64,000 bases of DNA from Desulfovibrio psychrotolerans (GCF_013340305.1 NZ_BLVP01000001.1:62001-126000), one strand, 5' to 3'; positions 35,833-45,812 are shown, counted from the stretch's first letter. Program-made: numbers and translations. Notes: generated by a model not told the origin, from the sequence alone.

Positions 35833-37443
35833 TTATCTTTTTCGACGGGTTGAATGTGGTCTGCCAAACGCGCCACGGGCAAGCAACAGGGCGCATGCAC
35901 CCAGAACGGCGAGGTGCAGGTTCGGGTACATGCGATGGAAGGGCGTTGTGCCCTGCACCAGAGCGGCAGTGCCGTATACGGCCTCTGCCTTGAACAGTGC
36001 GCCACGGGTGAGGATTCTGCCTTTCGGGTCCACAATGGCGCTTATGCCTGTGTTCGTGCCCCGTACCAGATAGCGGCCTTGTTCCACAGCGCGCAGAACG
36101 GCCAGTTGCAGATGCTGTTCAGGGGCTGCCGTGTTGCCGAACCATGCGTCATTACTGATGTTTACAAGCAGATTGGCACCATCGCGCACCCTCTGCTGTG
36201 TAAGGTCAGTGAATATTGTTTCATAGCAGATGAGAACCCCCATGGCAAGGTTGCCATGAATGATGGGGTGTGTGGCAGAGCTGGTTTGGAAGTCGCCTGT
36301 ACCTTCAAAAAATACATCAAGAAATGGAATGTGCATGCCAAAGGGGATGTACTCGCCGAAAGGCACTAAGTGTTCTTTATCATACCACCCGGAAAGGAAG
36401 CCGTCATTGCCCATGAGGTATGCCCTGTTCAGGGTATCCCACTGTCTGCCCTGCGTGCCGTTGGCGTAGGCGGGAGTGCCGACCAGCAGCGGGGTTTGCG
36501 TCTCAATGGTCAGTTCGCGCAGCATGGAAAGGTATTCCTGCTTTTCCTGCAGGTAGAAGGGCATGGACGTTTCCGGCCATATGACCAGATCGGAAGGATG
36601 CTTATCCAGCCCGGCGCGGGTCATGTCCACATATCTGTGGACAGTGCCGTTCTGGTAGGCAGGTGCCCATTTCTGCCCCTGATCGATGTTCCCCTGAACC
36701 ATGAGAGTGCGCACCGGGGCAGTGGTGACAATGGGGGAATTCCACATATGCCATGACCACCCCGCGCACGCGGCCATGACGACGAGAGCGGCAAGAGCAG
36801 GGCGGGCGGACCTTGTGGAGTACGATTCAAACAGCAGGCATGCCACACCGGCAAGAACCCCGGAATAGACATAGGAGCCCAGAAAAGAAAGGGGCTGCAG
36901 CATTACAGGCCACGGAGCAAAAGCCGCCGCAAGGACAGCCCACGGAAAACCGGTGAACAGTGTGCCGCGGAGCAGTTCCAGCGTGCCCCACAGCAGCATG
37001 GCGAAAACGCCGAGCACGGTCGGGGAAAGCCGTTTGGCAACGCGGTGTATGAGCACGGTAAACAGGCCGCAATACAGGCTGAGATAGAAGGCCAGCAGGA
37101 GCGGCGCGGGCAGGGCGAGGGGCCATGGGATGCCAGCCTGCGTGTTCAGCGGGATTACTATCCAGTACAGGCAGGCGGCATAGCCAGCCGTGCCCGCCAG
37201 AAGCGCAGAGCGCAGGGCGCTTTGCCATGTGGGGGAGTTTTGAGCAATGTGGTACAGCGCCACGGGAAAGGCCATGGCGAACAGGGGAACCTGAATAAGG
37301 TCGTTCGCCATGCCGAGCCAGAGGCCAAGGGCAGCGATGGCCGTTGCGAATATGTGCATGATGGGCAGAGGAAAAGGCGTTTTTTGTAAAAGGTCAAGCG
37401 GCAAATGACATGCAGCCGGAGGAGTGTTTTGCGTGAAACACAA
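35833..37443 (-). CDS. lnt: Apolipoprotein N-acyltransferase
   Basis: Up to 536 residues from a TTG at 37443 that abuts the corC stop; an ATG at 37359 (508 residues) is also possible, as neither has a clear ribosome site. The N-terminal half has about six membrane segments. The nitrilase-like C-terminal half holds the catalytic triad: Glu in LVIWPETSMPFYL, Lys in GWYDKEHLVPFGEYIPF and Cys in GVLICYETIFTDLT. It transfers the third acyl chain to lipoproteins in the inner membrane. A final membrane helix is near the C-terminus (HLAVLGACALLLA). It is grouped with corC, as in many Proteobacteria. Confidence 0.93.
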   Translation of the reverse strand: MCFTQNTPPAACHLPLDLLQKTPFPLPIMHIFATAIAALGLWLGMANDLIQVPLFAMAFPVALYHIAQNSPTWQSALRSALLAGTAGYAACLYWIVIPLNTQAGIPWPLALPAPLLLAFYLSLYCGLFTVLIHRVAKRLSPTVLGVFAMLLWGTLELLRGTLFTGFPWAVLAAAFAPWPVMLQPLSFLGSYVYSGVLAGVACLLFESYSTRSARPALAALVVMAACAGWSWHMWNSPIVTTAPVRTLMVQGNIDQGQKWAPAYQNGTVHRYVDMTRAGLDKHPSDLVIWPETSMPFYLQEKQEYLSMLRELTIETQTPLLVGTPAYANGTQGRQWDTLNRAYLMGNDGFLSGWYDKEHLVPFGEYIPFGMHIPFLDVFFEGTGDFQTSSATHPIIHGNLAMGVLICYETIFTDLTQQRVRDGANLLVNISNDAWFGNTAAPEQHLQLAVLRAVEQGRYLVRGTNTGISAIVDPKGRILTRGALFKAEAVYGTAALVQGTTPFHRMYPNLHLAVLGACALLLARGAFGRPHSTRRKR

Positions 37444-38262
37444 TTATTCCTGTCGTTCCGCAAGGATAGACTGGATCTGCTTGGCGTTGGCATCCTGCAC
37501 GCTGAAGCGGTAGCCTTCCAGCATGAATGATTCTCCGGCCTGAGGGACATGCCCTGCGAGTTCGCTCAGATATCCGCCGATGGTTTCCACCTGTTCCGAT
37601 GCCAGCGAGATTCCGAGGGCAGGCTCGAGTTCTTCCAGCAGTGCCCGCCCGGAAAGGAGGTAGCTGGTATCGGTCAGCGGCTGGATGTCGTCTTCTTTAG
37701 GAAGATCGTATTCGTCATCGATGTCGCCCACGATGATTTCGAGTATGTCTTCTATTGTCACCACTCCGGAAGTGCCGCCGTATTCGTCTACCGCGATGGC
37801 AAAGTGCAGCTTGCGTACGCGGAATTCCTGCAGCAGGTCGCTCACCATCTTGGTTTCCGGAACAAAGAACGGTTTGCGCATGATGGTGCGCAGCGGGGTA
37901 TCGTGGCGTGCCGGATCGTAAAGATATTGCAACAGATCTTTGGCATACGCTACGCCGATGATGTTGTCTCTGTTGCCTTCGAAGATGGGAATGCGGGAAT
38001 GACCGGATTCGACAATGATCTTCACTACGTCTATGAGTGAAGAATCTATGGAGGCGCAGTGGATATCCGTGCGCGGCACCATGATTTCATCAACCTGCGT
38101 TTCATCCAGACTGAGCACGTTAAGGAGCATGGAGCCTTCTACGGCTTCCAGCTCACCGTCTTCACGCGCCTCCAGAATGGCTTTTTCTACGCTGTCTCCG
38201 GTTTTGTTGTGAAAAATGTTTGAGAACAGTGACCAGAGTCGACTGTCAGAGCCTCCGTCCAA
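37444..38262 (-). CDS. corC: CorC/HlyC-family CBS-domain protein
   Basis: TTG 38262 is chosen because AAGGAG lies 7 nt upstream; 272 residues. Two CBS domains are visible: EIMVPRTDIHCASIDSSLIDVVKIIVESGHSRIPIFEGNRDNIIG and MRKPFFVPETKMVSDLLQEFRVRKLHFAIAVDEYGGTSGVVTIEDILEIIVGDIDDEYD. A C-terminal CorC_HlyC domain follows (about 190-270). Family members are linked to magnesium and cobalt efflux, but proof for this clade is thin. It lies directly before lnt (stop and start abut). Confidence 0.88.
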   Translation of the reverse strand: MDGGSDSRLWSLFSNIFHNKTGDSVEKAILEAREDGELEAVEGSMLLNVLSLDETQVDEIMVPRTDIHCASIDSSLIDVVKIIVESGHSRIPIFEGNRDNIIGVAYAKDLLQYLYDPARHDTPLRTIMRKPFFVPETKMVSDLLQEFRVRKLHFAIAVDEYGGTSGVVTIEDILEIIVGDIDDEYDLPKEDDIQPLTDTSYLLSGRALLEELEPALGISLASEQVETIGGYLSELAGHVPQAGESFMLEGYRFSVQDANAKQIQSILAERQE

Positions 38263-38377
38263 AACCTGTCTCCTTGGTAATAGTTGTTGAAATGAGGTGC
38301 ATGACGGCCACCTAGGATTGTGCGACAATATCCATCACTTTTATATGACGCAAGTGCAAATTGGGGTGAAGCTGCAT

Positions 38378-39439
38378 TTATTCCAGCCCCTTCTCCCTGT
38401 AAAGCTCAAGATGCCTGCGCATGGCCCAGTTGCCTATTTCGTCCACCTCGTTGCTGCGCAGGGAGGGGCCCCAAACCAGTTCGGAATTGGAGCCTTCTTT
38501 CATCTCTGCCCGGTGCAGAAACTGCAAGCCGAGGTCCACGTCGCGGGTTTCGAAATCGGTATAGGGCAATTGCAGGCGGCACAGCAACCAGTGGCGCTGA
38601 CGCTGGCCCGTTTCAGGCTCCCACAAATCCAGCAGGATGAAAAGCTTGTCACCAATATTGAACTCCAGCCCGGAGTCTTTGGCATCCTGTCGCTTGACGT
38701 GCAATTTTATGCCGCCTGCGGAAATATTTGAGAGCCGCACCTGAGCACGCTTGCCGGGAATGAAGCTAAGGAGTGGCTTGCCCCAGTTCTTGATATTCAA
38801 GTCGTGGTTGCCGTCGCCCAGCATGCGTTCTTTCCAGACTGCTATACCGAGGATGTATTGTTCCGGCGGGTCCACTCGCAAAGAAGCACGCTTTTGTTTC
38901 TGCTCAATCTTTTCAGGAATGGTGATGCTGATATGGCTTATTTCTGTGGTGACGGGGCGTATGCCTGCAATGGAAGAGGAAAACATGTAGTACATTTGAT
39001 TGCGTTTTTCATCCTGCACCCGGAAGTAGCAATCTACCATGCGGCCCATCCAGCTTTTGCTGATATTTTTAAGCCCGGAACATTCCATGGTGATTACGCC
39101 GTTGCCCACATCAATTACTGTGCAGAAGGTGGAACGGCGTTTTTCTGTTTCCGAGTGGAATTGCACCTCAAACTTACTACGCTGGTCCATGGCAGACCTG
39201 ATCGTAACTTCGATATCCGTGGGGGTGAGAATCCAGCCATGAGGGATGTAGACCGCATTGCGCTTGGCGCGCAGCCACATGAGGATAATGATGACCACAA
39301 GGATGGCTACGATGATCGCAAGCAACCCTATGACCTGCATGGAAAGCTGGTCCCGCATGGAGGATTGGGAAAAGCTGCGTCCTATCTCCGAGAAATAGTC
39401 GGTGGTTCTGTCCGCCGCCATGGGGGTGAGAAAATTCAC
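38378..39439 (-). CDS. Membrane-anchored PilZ-domain protein
   Basis: The 353-residue protein has one membrane helix (about residues 33-56), then a YcgR-N-like region (residues about 65-175) and a PilZ domain from about 180. The c-di-GMP motifs RxxxR (Arg184, Arg188) and (D/N)xSxxG (NISAGG, 238-243) are both intact. It should bind c-di-GMP. Membrane-bound PilZ proteins can control motility or envelope processes. Its nearest c-di-GMP source in the window is the GGDEF protein 4 kb downstream. An alternative ATG six codons in is possible. Confidence 0.85.
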   Translation of the reverse strand: MNFLTPMAADRTTDYFSEIGRSFSQSSMRDQLSMQVIGLLAIIVAILVVIIILMWLRAKRNAVYIPHGWILTPTDIEVTIRSAMDQRSKFEVQFHSETEKRRSTFCTVIDVGNGVITMECSGLKNISKSWMGRMVDCYFRVQDEKRNQMYYMFSSSIAGIRPVTTEISHISITIPEKIEQKQKRASLRVDPPEQYILGIAVWKERMLGDGNHDLNIKNWGKPLLSFIPGKRAQVRLSNISAGGIKLHVKRQDAKDSGLEFNIGDKLFILLDLWEPETGQRQRHWLLCRLQLPYTDFETRDVDLGLQFLHRAEMKEGSNSELVWGPSLRSNEVDEIGNWAMRRHLELYREKGLE

Positions 39440-39579
39440 GGTAGCAATATCATCCTTGCTGGGGAGTTACGAAAAAACGCCGTGTCCTGATGCAGAAGCA
39501 TAAATCTGCCATGTATATATTGCCGTGCATACCGCAAATCCTGCAATGTGAAAAGCATTATGCCAGTGCCGGCATGGAG

Positions 39580-41448
39580 TTACCGTGACCGTTCCATTTT
39601 TTTCAGGTGTATTTCCAGGCAGGATATGGCTGCCGGAGTGATGCCTGAAATTCGGGAAGCCTGCCCGAGCGTGCGGGGGCGTACTGCACTGAGTTTTTCA
39701 ACCGCTTCGCGGGTGAGTCCCGCGACATCGGCGTAGGGCAGGTCTTCTGGCAGCACCAGAGTCTCCGCACGGGAGAAACGCTCCACCAGTTCTTCCTGCC
39801 TGCGAAGGTACCCGGCATATTTTGTCACTGTTTCCGCTTCCTGCAAGGCATCATGCGGAAAATGTGCCAGATCGGGCCAGAACGGGGCCAGATCAGAGAT
39901 GCGCAGGGCCGGGCGCCGCAGCAGATCGCCGAGGGAAATGGCCTTGGTGGGAGCGGGTTCGCCCATGGCTTCCAGCCGGGAGCGGGTTTCGGCATCGGGG
40001 GTGAGCCTGCGTTCCTCCAGTTCTGAGAGCAGCGTTTTTAGTGCCGTGTGCTTGGCGGTAAAACATGCCCATTGTTCATCTTTTACCAGCCCGATCTCGC
40101 GCCCCAGAGGGGTGAGGCGGCTGTCTGCGTTGCTTTCGCGCAGGAGCAGTCTGTGCTCTGCGCGGGATGTGAACATGCGGTAAGGCTCTTTGGTTCCCTT
40201 GGTTACCAGATCGTCCACCAGCACTGCCATGTATGCCGTATCGCGTCCGGGCAGAAAGGGAGAGTGTCCCGTAAGGGCGCTGGCGGCATTAAGCGCGGCC
40301 CACAGCCCCTGCGCGGCAGCTTCCTCATAGCCGGAGGTGCCGTTGACCTGACCAGCCATGTACAGACCGGGAAGGCATTTGGTTTCCAGCGTGGGCAGCA
40401 GCTGAACGGGGTTTGCGTAATCGTATTCTATGGCGTAGCCGGGGCGGACGATCTGCGCTTTTTCCAATCCGGGAATGGTGGCAATCATGGCTTTTTGGAC
40501 GTCCAGCGGCAGGCTGGTAGGGATGCCGTTGGGGTAGCATTCCGGGCTGTTTGCCCCTTCCGGCTCCACGAAAATCTGGTGGCGTTCCTTTTCGGGAAAA
40601 CGGGCCACCTTGTCTTCTATGGACGGGCAGTAGCGCGCGCCTGTTCCTTCTATAACGCCCGTGAACATGGGGGAGCGGTCGAACCCGGAGCGGATGGCGG
40701 CGTGGGTGCGTTCGTTGGTCCATGTCATATGGCAGGGCAGTTGCGGCATGCCCGTACCCGTGGAGCGGAAACTGAACAGCGGTGGCGGCGTGTCGCCCGG
40801 TTGAACCTCCATGACGGAAAAGTCAATGCTGTCTCTCAGCAGGCGTGGGGTGGTGCCTGTTTTGAGTCTTCCCAGCACAAGGCCCACCGATTCCAGCGAG
40901 GCGGAAAGGCCCATGGCGGCGGGATCACCCAGCCTGCCGCCGGAAAAACTGGTCATGCCTACGTGAATAAGGCCGCGCATGAAGGTGCCTGCCGTGACAA
41001 TGACCGCGCGGGAGCGGAAGACCTGCTGCAGACGGGTGCGTACCCCGGCGCAGCGCTCCTTCTCCACGAGAATTTCCTCGGCGGTATCCTGAAAGACCCA
41101 GAGATGGTCCTGCGCGAAGATATCTCTTTTTACGGCCCTCATGTAGGCATCGCGATCTATCTGGGCGCGTGTGGCGTGAACGGCCGGGCCTTTGCTGGTG
41201 TTCAGGGTACGGAACTGAATGCCTGATTCATCGGCCCAGAGGCCCATCATGCCACCCAGGGCATCTATTTCGCGCACCATGTGGCCTTTGGCAAGGCCGC
41301 CTATGGCAGGGTTGCAGGAAAGCGCGCCGATGTGGTCTGCATTGACCGTGAGCAGGAGGGTATTCAGGCTCAGGCTGGAGGCGGCCATTGCGGCTTCGCA
41401 GCCCGCATGGCCCGCTCCGACGACGATGACGTCGAACGTGTCGGGCAT
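39580..41448 (-). CDS. mnmG: tRNA uridine-5-carboxymethylaminomethyl modification enzyme MnmG
   Basis: Start chosen at 41448 (622 residues), where [25 protein letters not shown] aligns with the family N-terminus; upstream in-frame starts would add a non-homologous 13-43 residues. Motifs: [10 protein letters not shown] (FAD), [50 protein letters not shown], and the C-terminal GidA-associated helical domain ending [15 protein letters not shown] and [16 protein letters not shown]. With MnmE it modifies U34 of several tRNAs. MnmE is not in the window. Confidence 0.95.
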   Translation of the reverse strand: MPDTFDVIVVGAGHAGCEAAMAASSLSLNTLLLTVNADHIGALSCNPAIGGLAKGHMVREIDALGGMMGLWADESGIQFRTLNTSKGPAVHATRAQIDRDAYMRAVKRDIFAQDHLWVFQDTAEEILVEKERCAGVRTRLQQVFRSRAVIVTAGTFMRGLIHVGMTSFSGGRLGDPAAMGLSASLESVGLVLGRLKTGTTPRLLRDSIDFSVMEVQPGDTPPPLFSFRSTGTGMPQLPCHMTWTNERTHAAIRSGFDRSPMFTGVIEGTGARYCPSIEDKVARFPEKERHQIFVEPEGANSPECYPNGIPTSLPLDVQKAMIATIPGLEKAQIVRPGYAIEYDYANPVQLLPTLETKCLPGLYMAGQVNGTSGYEEAAAQGLWAALNAASALTGHSPFLPGRDTAYMAVLVDDLVTKGTKEPYRMFTSRAEHRLLLRESNADSRLTPLGREIGLVKDEQWACFTAKHTALKTLLSELEERRLTPDAETRSRLEAMGEPAPTKAISLGDLLRRPALRISDLAPFWPDLAHFPHDALQEAETVTKYAGYLRRQEELVERFSRAETLVLPEDLPYADVAGLTREAVEKLSAVRPRTLGQASRISGITPAAISCLEIHLKKMERSR

Positions 41449-41595
41449 GGCCTTGAGCGGGCGGGAAGAACTGGGGTGGCTGTGCATGATTTGGCTCAAA
41501 TGCCCCGGAGCGGCTTTGGCACACTCCGGGGCGGATAGACAGGTTAGGCTGCCGCCAGAACCCGGCACAGGCGGCATGGATACGTAAGGAACGTG

Positions 41596-42816
41596 TTACT
41601 TGAACAGCAGGCTTGTCATGACCTTGGCGTCATTGATATTGCTGGATATAAGGCTTTTTTCGTCTGGCTGGTGCGCCTGACCGCCAAGCTTGCTCCAGCA
41701 GGCTACCTCAAGCCCGTGGACACGCATATGTGCCGCCACGGTGCCGCCGCCTATGCCCATGGCGCGGGGTTCAACAGCGTATACGGCGCGTATGGCTGAG
41801 GCAAGGCGTTTGACCACCTCGCAGTCCGCAGGGGTGGAGACGGTGGACTGGTTTGCCTGCACATCCTCAAGGGTTATGCTCACACCGCGCTCACGCTCTA
41901 CCTCATCGGCAAGGGAGCGCACAGCCGAACGGACGTCCGCAATGTCGTACCCGGGCAGGACGCGGCAGTCTATGTAGAACACGTCCATGCCCGGAACGGT
42001 GTTCACGTTTTCCACGTTCAGTTCTTTTTTGGTGGGTGTGAAGGTGGAGATGGGCGGTTCGAAAAGTTCATCTACCCGGTTGAAGGCATCGTGCAGGGAG
42101 CGCACACGCAGGATGAGGTCTGCCGCTGCTTCCAGTGAGTTGACGCCGAGTGCGGGGCGCGAGGCGTGGCACTGCCTGCCCCGGACCGTGACCTTGAGCC
42201 AGAGGATGGACTTTTCTGCCACCTCAATCATGGAGCCTTCTGCGTTGCCCACGTCAGGCACGAGAATGAGGTCGTCCTTGGCGAAAAGGTCCGGGCGTTG
42301 CCGCATGAGGTAGTCGAGGCCGTAGATGCTTCCTGTTTCTTCGTCGGCCACGAAGATGAGGCCCAGCGTCAAATCCGGCTGCACACCGAGCTCCAGCAGA
42401 GCCTTGGCGGTAAGCAGGCCGGAGACTATGCCCTGCTGGTTGTCTTCCACGCCGCGTCCGCACAGGGTGTCGCCGTCTACACGCACCACCCACGGATCGC
42501 CGGTCCACAGGTCCGGGTCGCCGGTGGGCACCACGTCTGTGTGAGCGAGAATCCAGACGGTTTTCTTCTGTTTTCCGGGAACACGCGCGATAAGAGTGGG
42601 GCGGTAACCGCAGGGGACGCGGTTATCCGGTGCGCGCAATTCTTCGATGTACGCGATGCCGTTAGCGGTGAGCCAGTCCTTGAGGAAGGCGGCTTTTTCC
42701 ACTTCGCCTATGCCACCGCTGGAGGGGCACAGGGCAGGGCGGGCGGACATTTCTGTCTGCAGGGAGATAACGAGGTCGCGCTGCCGATCCAGAAAGGCGA
42801 ACAGTTGTTCCAGCAT
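41596..42816 (-). CDS. M20-family metallohydrolase (dipeptidase / deacylase type)
   Basis: GGAGCG before ATG 42816 sets the start; 406 residues. The metal-binding pattern is AHTDVVPTGDPDLW (about residues 76-89), DNQQGIVSGL, VADEETGSIYGLDYL (about 144-158) and LVPDVGNAEG. A dimerisation domain follows (KVTVRGRQCHASRPALGVNSLEAA). The C-terminal MGIGGGTVAAHMRVHG closes the site. Family members hydrolyse dipeptides or N-acyl amino acids; sequence alone cannot say whether this is a DapE-like enzyme despite dap genes 10 kb away. It is 19 bp upstream of the extended mnmG frame. Confidence 0.88.
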   Translation of the reverse strand: MLEQLFAFLDRQRDLVISLQTEMSARPALCPSSGGIGEVEKAAFLKDWLTANGIAYIEELRAPDNRVPCGYRPTLIARVPGKQKKTVWILAHTDVVPTGDPDLWTGDPWVVRVDGDTLCGRGVEDNQQGIVSGLLTAKALLELGVQPDLTLGLIFVADEETGSIYGLDYLMRQRPDLFAKDDLILVPDVGNAEGSMIEVAEKSILWLKVTVRGRQCHASRPALGVNSLEAAADLILRVRSLHDAFNRVDELFEPPISTFTPTKKELNVENVNTVPGMDVFYIDCRVLPGYDIADVRSAVRSLADEVERERGVSITLEDVQANQSTVSTPADCEVVKRLASAIRAVYAVEPRAMGIGGGTVAAHMRVHGLEVACWSKLGGQAHQPDEKSLISSNINDAKVMTSLLFK

Positions 42817-42920
42817 GGATTCGCTCCGGTGGGTTGGCCGGCCCGGTATGCGACCGGCTGGGTGGGCAGTTTTGGGCAGTTTGCTTGAAAACTGCCGGAA
42901 GCCGCTTGCGGGTGAAAGAA

Positions 42921-42958
42921 AAACGGGAAGGCACCGCAGTTTGCGCACCTTCCCGTTT
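42921..42958 (-). terminator. Terminator after the PxxKW gene
   Basis: Read leftward, AAACGGGAAGG pairs with CCTTCCCGTTT over a loop, followed by TTCTTTC. It lies 20 bp past the stop of the 90-residue gene. Confidence 0.85.
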
Positions 42959-42977
42959 GACGGCTGAAAAAGGGAGC

Positions 42978-43250
42978 CTAGCGGCCCTTGGCAGCGCGCT
43001 TGGAAGCCTTGAGGGGGTTAAGCTTAACCTTGCCCTGCTTGTCAAGGGAAGCCTTGACGTGGGTGGCAAAGTTACATGCGCCCAGAGCCCACTTGGCTGC
43101 GGGCTGTGCGTAGCTGCCGCAATAGGTGGCATCTTCGAACTGCTTGGTACGGTCGCAGCCCTCGCACTTTTCCACTACGGGCTGGCAGATAACGCCGTTG
43201 AAGAGCACGCCTTCCGCAGTCTTTACTGCACCTTCAAAATTGGCACTCAT
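42978..43250 (-). CDS. PxxKW family cysteine-rich protein
   Basis: The 90-residue protein has five cysteines (22, 29, 32, 44, 59) and the family motif P50-A-A-K-W54. AAGGAGG is well placed before the ATG. The C-terminus is Lys/Arg rich (PLKASKRAAKGR), which hints at nucleic-acid or membrane contact. The cysteine spacing (CxxC at 29-32) could hold zinc or an iron-sulfur cluster. Proteins of this type are found widely in sulfate reducers and are uncharacterised. It is a single-gene unit with its own terminator, consistent with high expression. Confidence 0.85.
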   Translation of the reverse strand: MSANFEGAVKTAEGVLFNGVICQPVVEKCEGCDRTKQFEDATYCGSYAQPAAKWALGACNFATHVKASLDKQGKVKLNPLKASKRAAKGR

Positions 43251-43392
43251 TGTATCGTCCTCCTTAAACCGCGCGGGCTGCGCGCGAATATTGTTCCTGA
43301 AAGCAGGGTTGAATTAAACAGATTCGGGAAAAAGTCAACATAAATATGGATCGGAAGATGTTGTCCGTTCCGGGACAGGGAAAAGCAGCACG

Positions 43393-44712
43393 TCAGGACA
43401 GCTTTTCGCGCACCCAAGAGCGCAGGGCGGACACTTCTTTGAGCAGGGAAGGATAGTCAATTTTCAGGAAGGCTCCATCATTATATAATACCTCTCCGCC
43501 GACCATGCTCATGCACACCTCTGCGCCTGTGGCGGCATAGACCACATGCGAAACAGGATTGTGCAGGGGTTGCAGGTTGGGAGCCCGAAGGTCCAGAGCT
43601 ACCATGTCTGCCCGCATTCCGGGAGCAATATAGCCGATGTCCGGCATGCACATGGTTCGGGAGCCGCCGAGAGTGGCCATGTCCAGCACGGCCTGTGCCG
43701 GGGCGCAGGTGGGGTCCATGCAGCGCACCTTGTGCAGCAGAGCGCAGGATGTCATTTCTGTAAACATGTTCAAGGCATTGTTGGAGGCGGCACCGTCTGT
43801 ACCAAGGCTTACGGGAACGCCGCGTTGTAGCATGTAGGGTACATTGGCGATGCCTGAAGCCAGCTTCATGTTGCTTTCCGGATTGTGGGCCACCACGGTT
43901 CCTGTTCCGGCCAGCAGGTCGATTTCTGCCTCGGTAAGGTCCACGCCGTGAGCAATGGTGGTTTTTGGGGTCAGCAGACCAAGTTCATGCACGTATTGCA
44001 CCGGACGCAGGCCTGTGGCGGCAAGGCATTGCTCTGTTTCCGTAACGGTTTCGGCAAGGTGGATATGCAGTGGCATGTTCAGCTCCTGCGACAGTGCCAG
44101 GCAGCGGCGCAGTATCTCCGGCGTGGTGGTGTAGACGGCATGGGGCATGACGGCTTGGCGGATGCGCGGATGGTCCTTCCATCGTTCATGGAGTTCACGC
44201 ACAAGGTCAAAGCCGCGTTCCGTATCCGCATAGGCCGGGGACGGGAACATGAAGATGCCCTCGCCGCCCAGCACGCGCAGGCCTGCCCGGTCCACGGCGC
44301 GGTAGGTGGCGTCTTCGATCAGGTACATGTCGCAGAACGAGGTGGTGCCGAGCCGCGTCATTTCCGCGCAGGCAAGCATTGCCCCCAGTTCCACAATCTC
44401 CGGGCTGAGGTGTTTTTCCACCGGGAAAATGTGTTTGGTGAGCCACTCCATAAGGGGCAGGTCGTCTGCCACGCCCCGGAGCAGTGACATGGCCGCATGG
44501 GTGTGTGCATTGATGAGGCCGGGCATGACCATGGCGTGATTGAGGTTGAGCGTTTGTCCGGCGGTATACCGGCGACTCAGGTTTTCCCACGGCCCTACGG
44601 CTGTAATGGTGTCGCCCGTAATGGCGACGCCGGCGTTCTCAAGCACGGTGCGCTGCGGGTCTTGAGTGAGAATGGTATTGGCCTGTATGAGAATGTCGCA
44701 TACCATCGGCAT
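43393..44712 (-). CDS. mtaD: Amidohydrolase, 5-methylthioadenosine/S-adenosylhomocysteine deaminase type
   Basis: GAGGAG before ATG 44712 gives 439 residues; in-frame extension to 45165 has no support. The metal sites are GLINAHTHAAMSLLRG (about residues 62-77), LHIHLAETVTETEQC (about 210-224), TIAHGVDL and LGTDGAASNN (about 295-304). Family enzymes deaminate SAH, MTA or related adenosines to the inosyl compound, and other members act on guanine or chlorinated triazines, so the substrate is inferred. It diverges from the alpha/beta hydrolase gene. Confidence 0.88.
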   Translation of the reverse strand: MPMVCDILIQANTILTQDPQRTVLENAGVAITGDTITAVGPWENLSRRYTAGQTLNLNHAMVMPGLINAHTHAAMSLLRGVADDLPLMEWLTKHIFPVEKHLSPEIVELGAMLACAEMTRLGTTSFCDMYLIEDATYRAVDRAGLRVLGGEGIFMFPSPAYADTERGFDLVRELHERWKDHPRIRQAVMPHAVYTTTPEILRRCLALSQELNMPLHIHLAETVTETEQCLAATGLRPVQYVHELGLLTPKTTIAHGVDLTEAEIDLLAGTGTVVAHNPESNMKLASGIANVPYMLQRGVPVSLGTDGAASNNALNMFTEMTSCALLHKVRCMDPTCAPAQAVLDMATLGGSRTMCMPDIGYIAPGMRADMVALDLRAPNLQPLHNPVSHVVYAATGAEVCMSMVGGEVLYNDGAFLKIDYPSLLKEVSALRSWVREKLS

Positions 44713-44856
44713 AGGTGGCTCCTCGGGCTCGGGCCGGAAGGGGGTGCGTGAATGTGAGGTCGTGCGGCAGGGTGGGTTACCCTGTTTTTCCGCAGGCTGG
44801 ACTAAAATAGAGTATCGGCGCGGCGCATGCAAGCGTGCGGGCCGCGGGGAGGAAAT

Positions 44857-45654
44857 ATGCTGGAAGAAAAACAGGCCGGAAGCGCGGAGCCGCTGCGGGA
44901 GGATGTGAAGACAGGTTGCCTGCTCATACACGGCTGGACGGGCAGTCCGTTTGAAATGCAACCGCTTGTGGCTCCGTTGCAGGCGATGGGATGCCTTGTG
45001 TGCAATGTAACGTTGCCGGGGCACGAAGGGGATTTTAACGCCTTTCGTCGCACATGGTTCCGGGATTGGGCCGACGGGGCGGAGCAGGCGTATATGACAC
45101 TCCGGGAGGAGGCGGATCGCGTTATTGTGATAGGGCTTTCCATGGGGGGCACGCTGGCGTTGCACATTGCCTCACGCCATGCTGTGGACGGCGTGGTGAC
45201 GATGGCATCGCCGATCTATGTCTACAGACTGTTTCCGCCGGAGATGAAGGATTGGCGGCTGCCGTTTGTGCGTCTTCTCCGGCATGTGCGCCCTGTCTGG
45301 CCGGGAACGCCGAGACGAGCCGAGGCGCAGGAGATAGCCCCATGGGAGGGATATGACGGAGCAACCAGTCTGCCACAGTTGTGGAGCCTTATTGAAGGGG
45401 TTCGGGCCGTGGGCAAAGAACTGCACAGGGTGACGGCACCTCTTCTCGCCATGCATTGCCCGACAGACCGCACCGCTCCTCCGGGTAATGTGTGGGAGAT
45501 AGCCCGCAGGGTTTCGTCCGTGCGCAGGCGAATTGAGCTTATTCCCATCCGTGAACGTGTGACCGCCCACCACATGCTCACCACGCACAGGGAGACACGA
45601 GAGCGGGTGCGTGAGCTTGTGTGCGGGTTTGTGCGGGATATTCAGCGTGACTAG
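44857..45654 (+). CDS. Alpha/beta hydrolase (carboxylesterase / monoacylglycerol-lipase type)
   Basis: GGGGAGGAAAT sets the start at ATG 44857; 265 residues. The oxyanion motif LIHGWTGSPFEM (about 23-34) and nucleophile elbow GLSMGG (Ser95) are clear. An Asp in HCPTDRTAPP and a terminal His in AHHMLTTH complete the triad. The layout resembles Est30-type carboxylesterases. The substrate is unknown. The first residues (EEKQAGSAEPLRED) are polar with no signal peptide, so it is cytoplasmic. It diverges from mtaD. Confidence 0.87.
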   Translation: MLEEKQAGSAEPLREDVKTGCLLIHGWTGSPFEMQPLVAPLQAMGCLVCNVTLPGHEGDFNAFRRTWFRDWADGAEQAYMTLREEADRVIVIGLSMGGTLALHIASRHAVDGVVTMASPIYVYRLFPPEMKDWRLPFVRLLRHVRPVWPGTPRRAEAQEIAPWEGYDGATSLPQLWSLIEGVRAVGKELHRVTAPLLAMHCPTDRTAPPGNVWEIARRVSSVRRRIELIPIRERVTAHHMLTTHRETRERVRELVCGFVRDIQRD

Positions 45655-45660
45655 ACAAAA

Positions 45661-45704
45661 TTGTGAACAGGTTTCAAAAGCGTATTTTGTGACAATATTG
45701 AAAC
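45661..45704 (+). promoter_or_regulatory. Tandem CRP/FNR-like half-sites upstream of the glutamate synthase cluster
   Basis: TTGTGA-ACAGGT-TTCAAA (45661-45678) and TTGTGA-CAATAT-TGAAAC (45687-45704) repeat the same half-site 26 bp apart in direct orientation. The half-site resembles the TTGTGA of CRP/HcpR-family operators, but the right halves are imperfect. Confidence 0.4.
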
Positions 45705-45782
45705 TGTATACTCTATCTATTTGAAAACACATAGTAAAGAGCTATGAATGCGGGTTTGCTCCGGGAAGGGGAAATTGCAGAG

Positions 45783-45812
45783 TTGACAATTTTTGTATTT
45801 TTGCGGTAATTC
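45783..45812 (+). promoter_or_regulatory. Candidate sigma-70 promoter of the glutamate synthase cluster
   Basis: TTGACA, 18 bases, then TAATTC, about 125 bp before the TTG start at 45939, in an AT-rich gap of 284 bp that otherwise holds no gene. Confidence 0.5.

Noticed and set aside
40048-41226. A 392-codon open frame antisense to mnmG
   Set aside because: The MnmG frame is unambiguous and the antisense frame has no family features.
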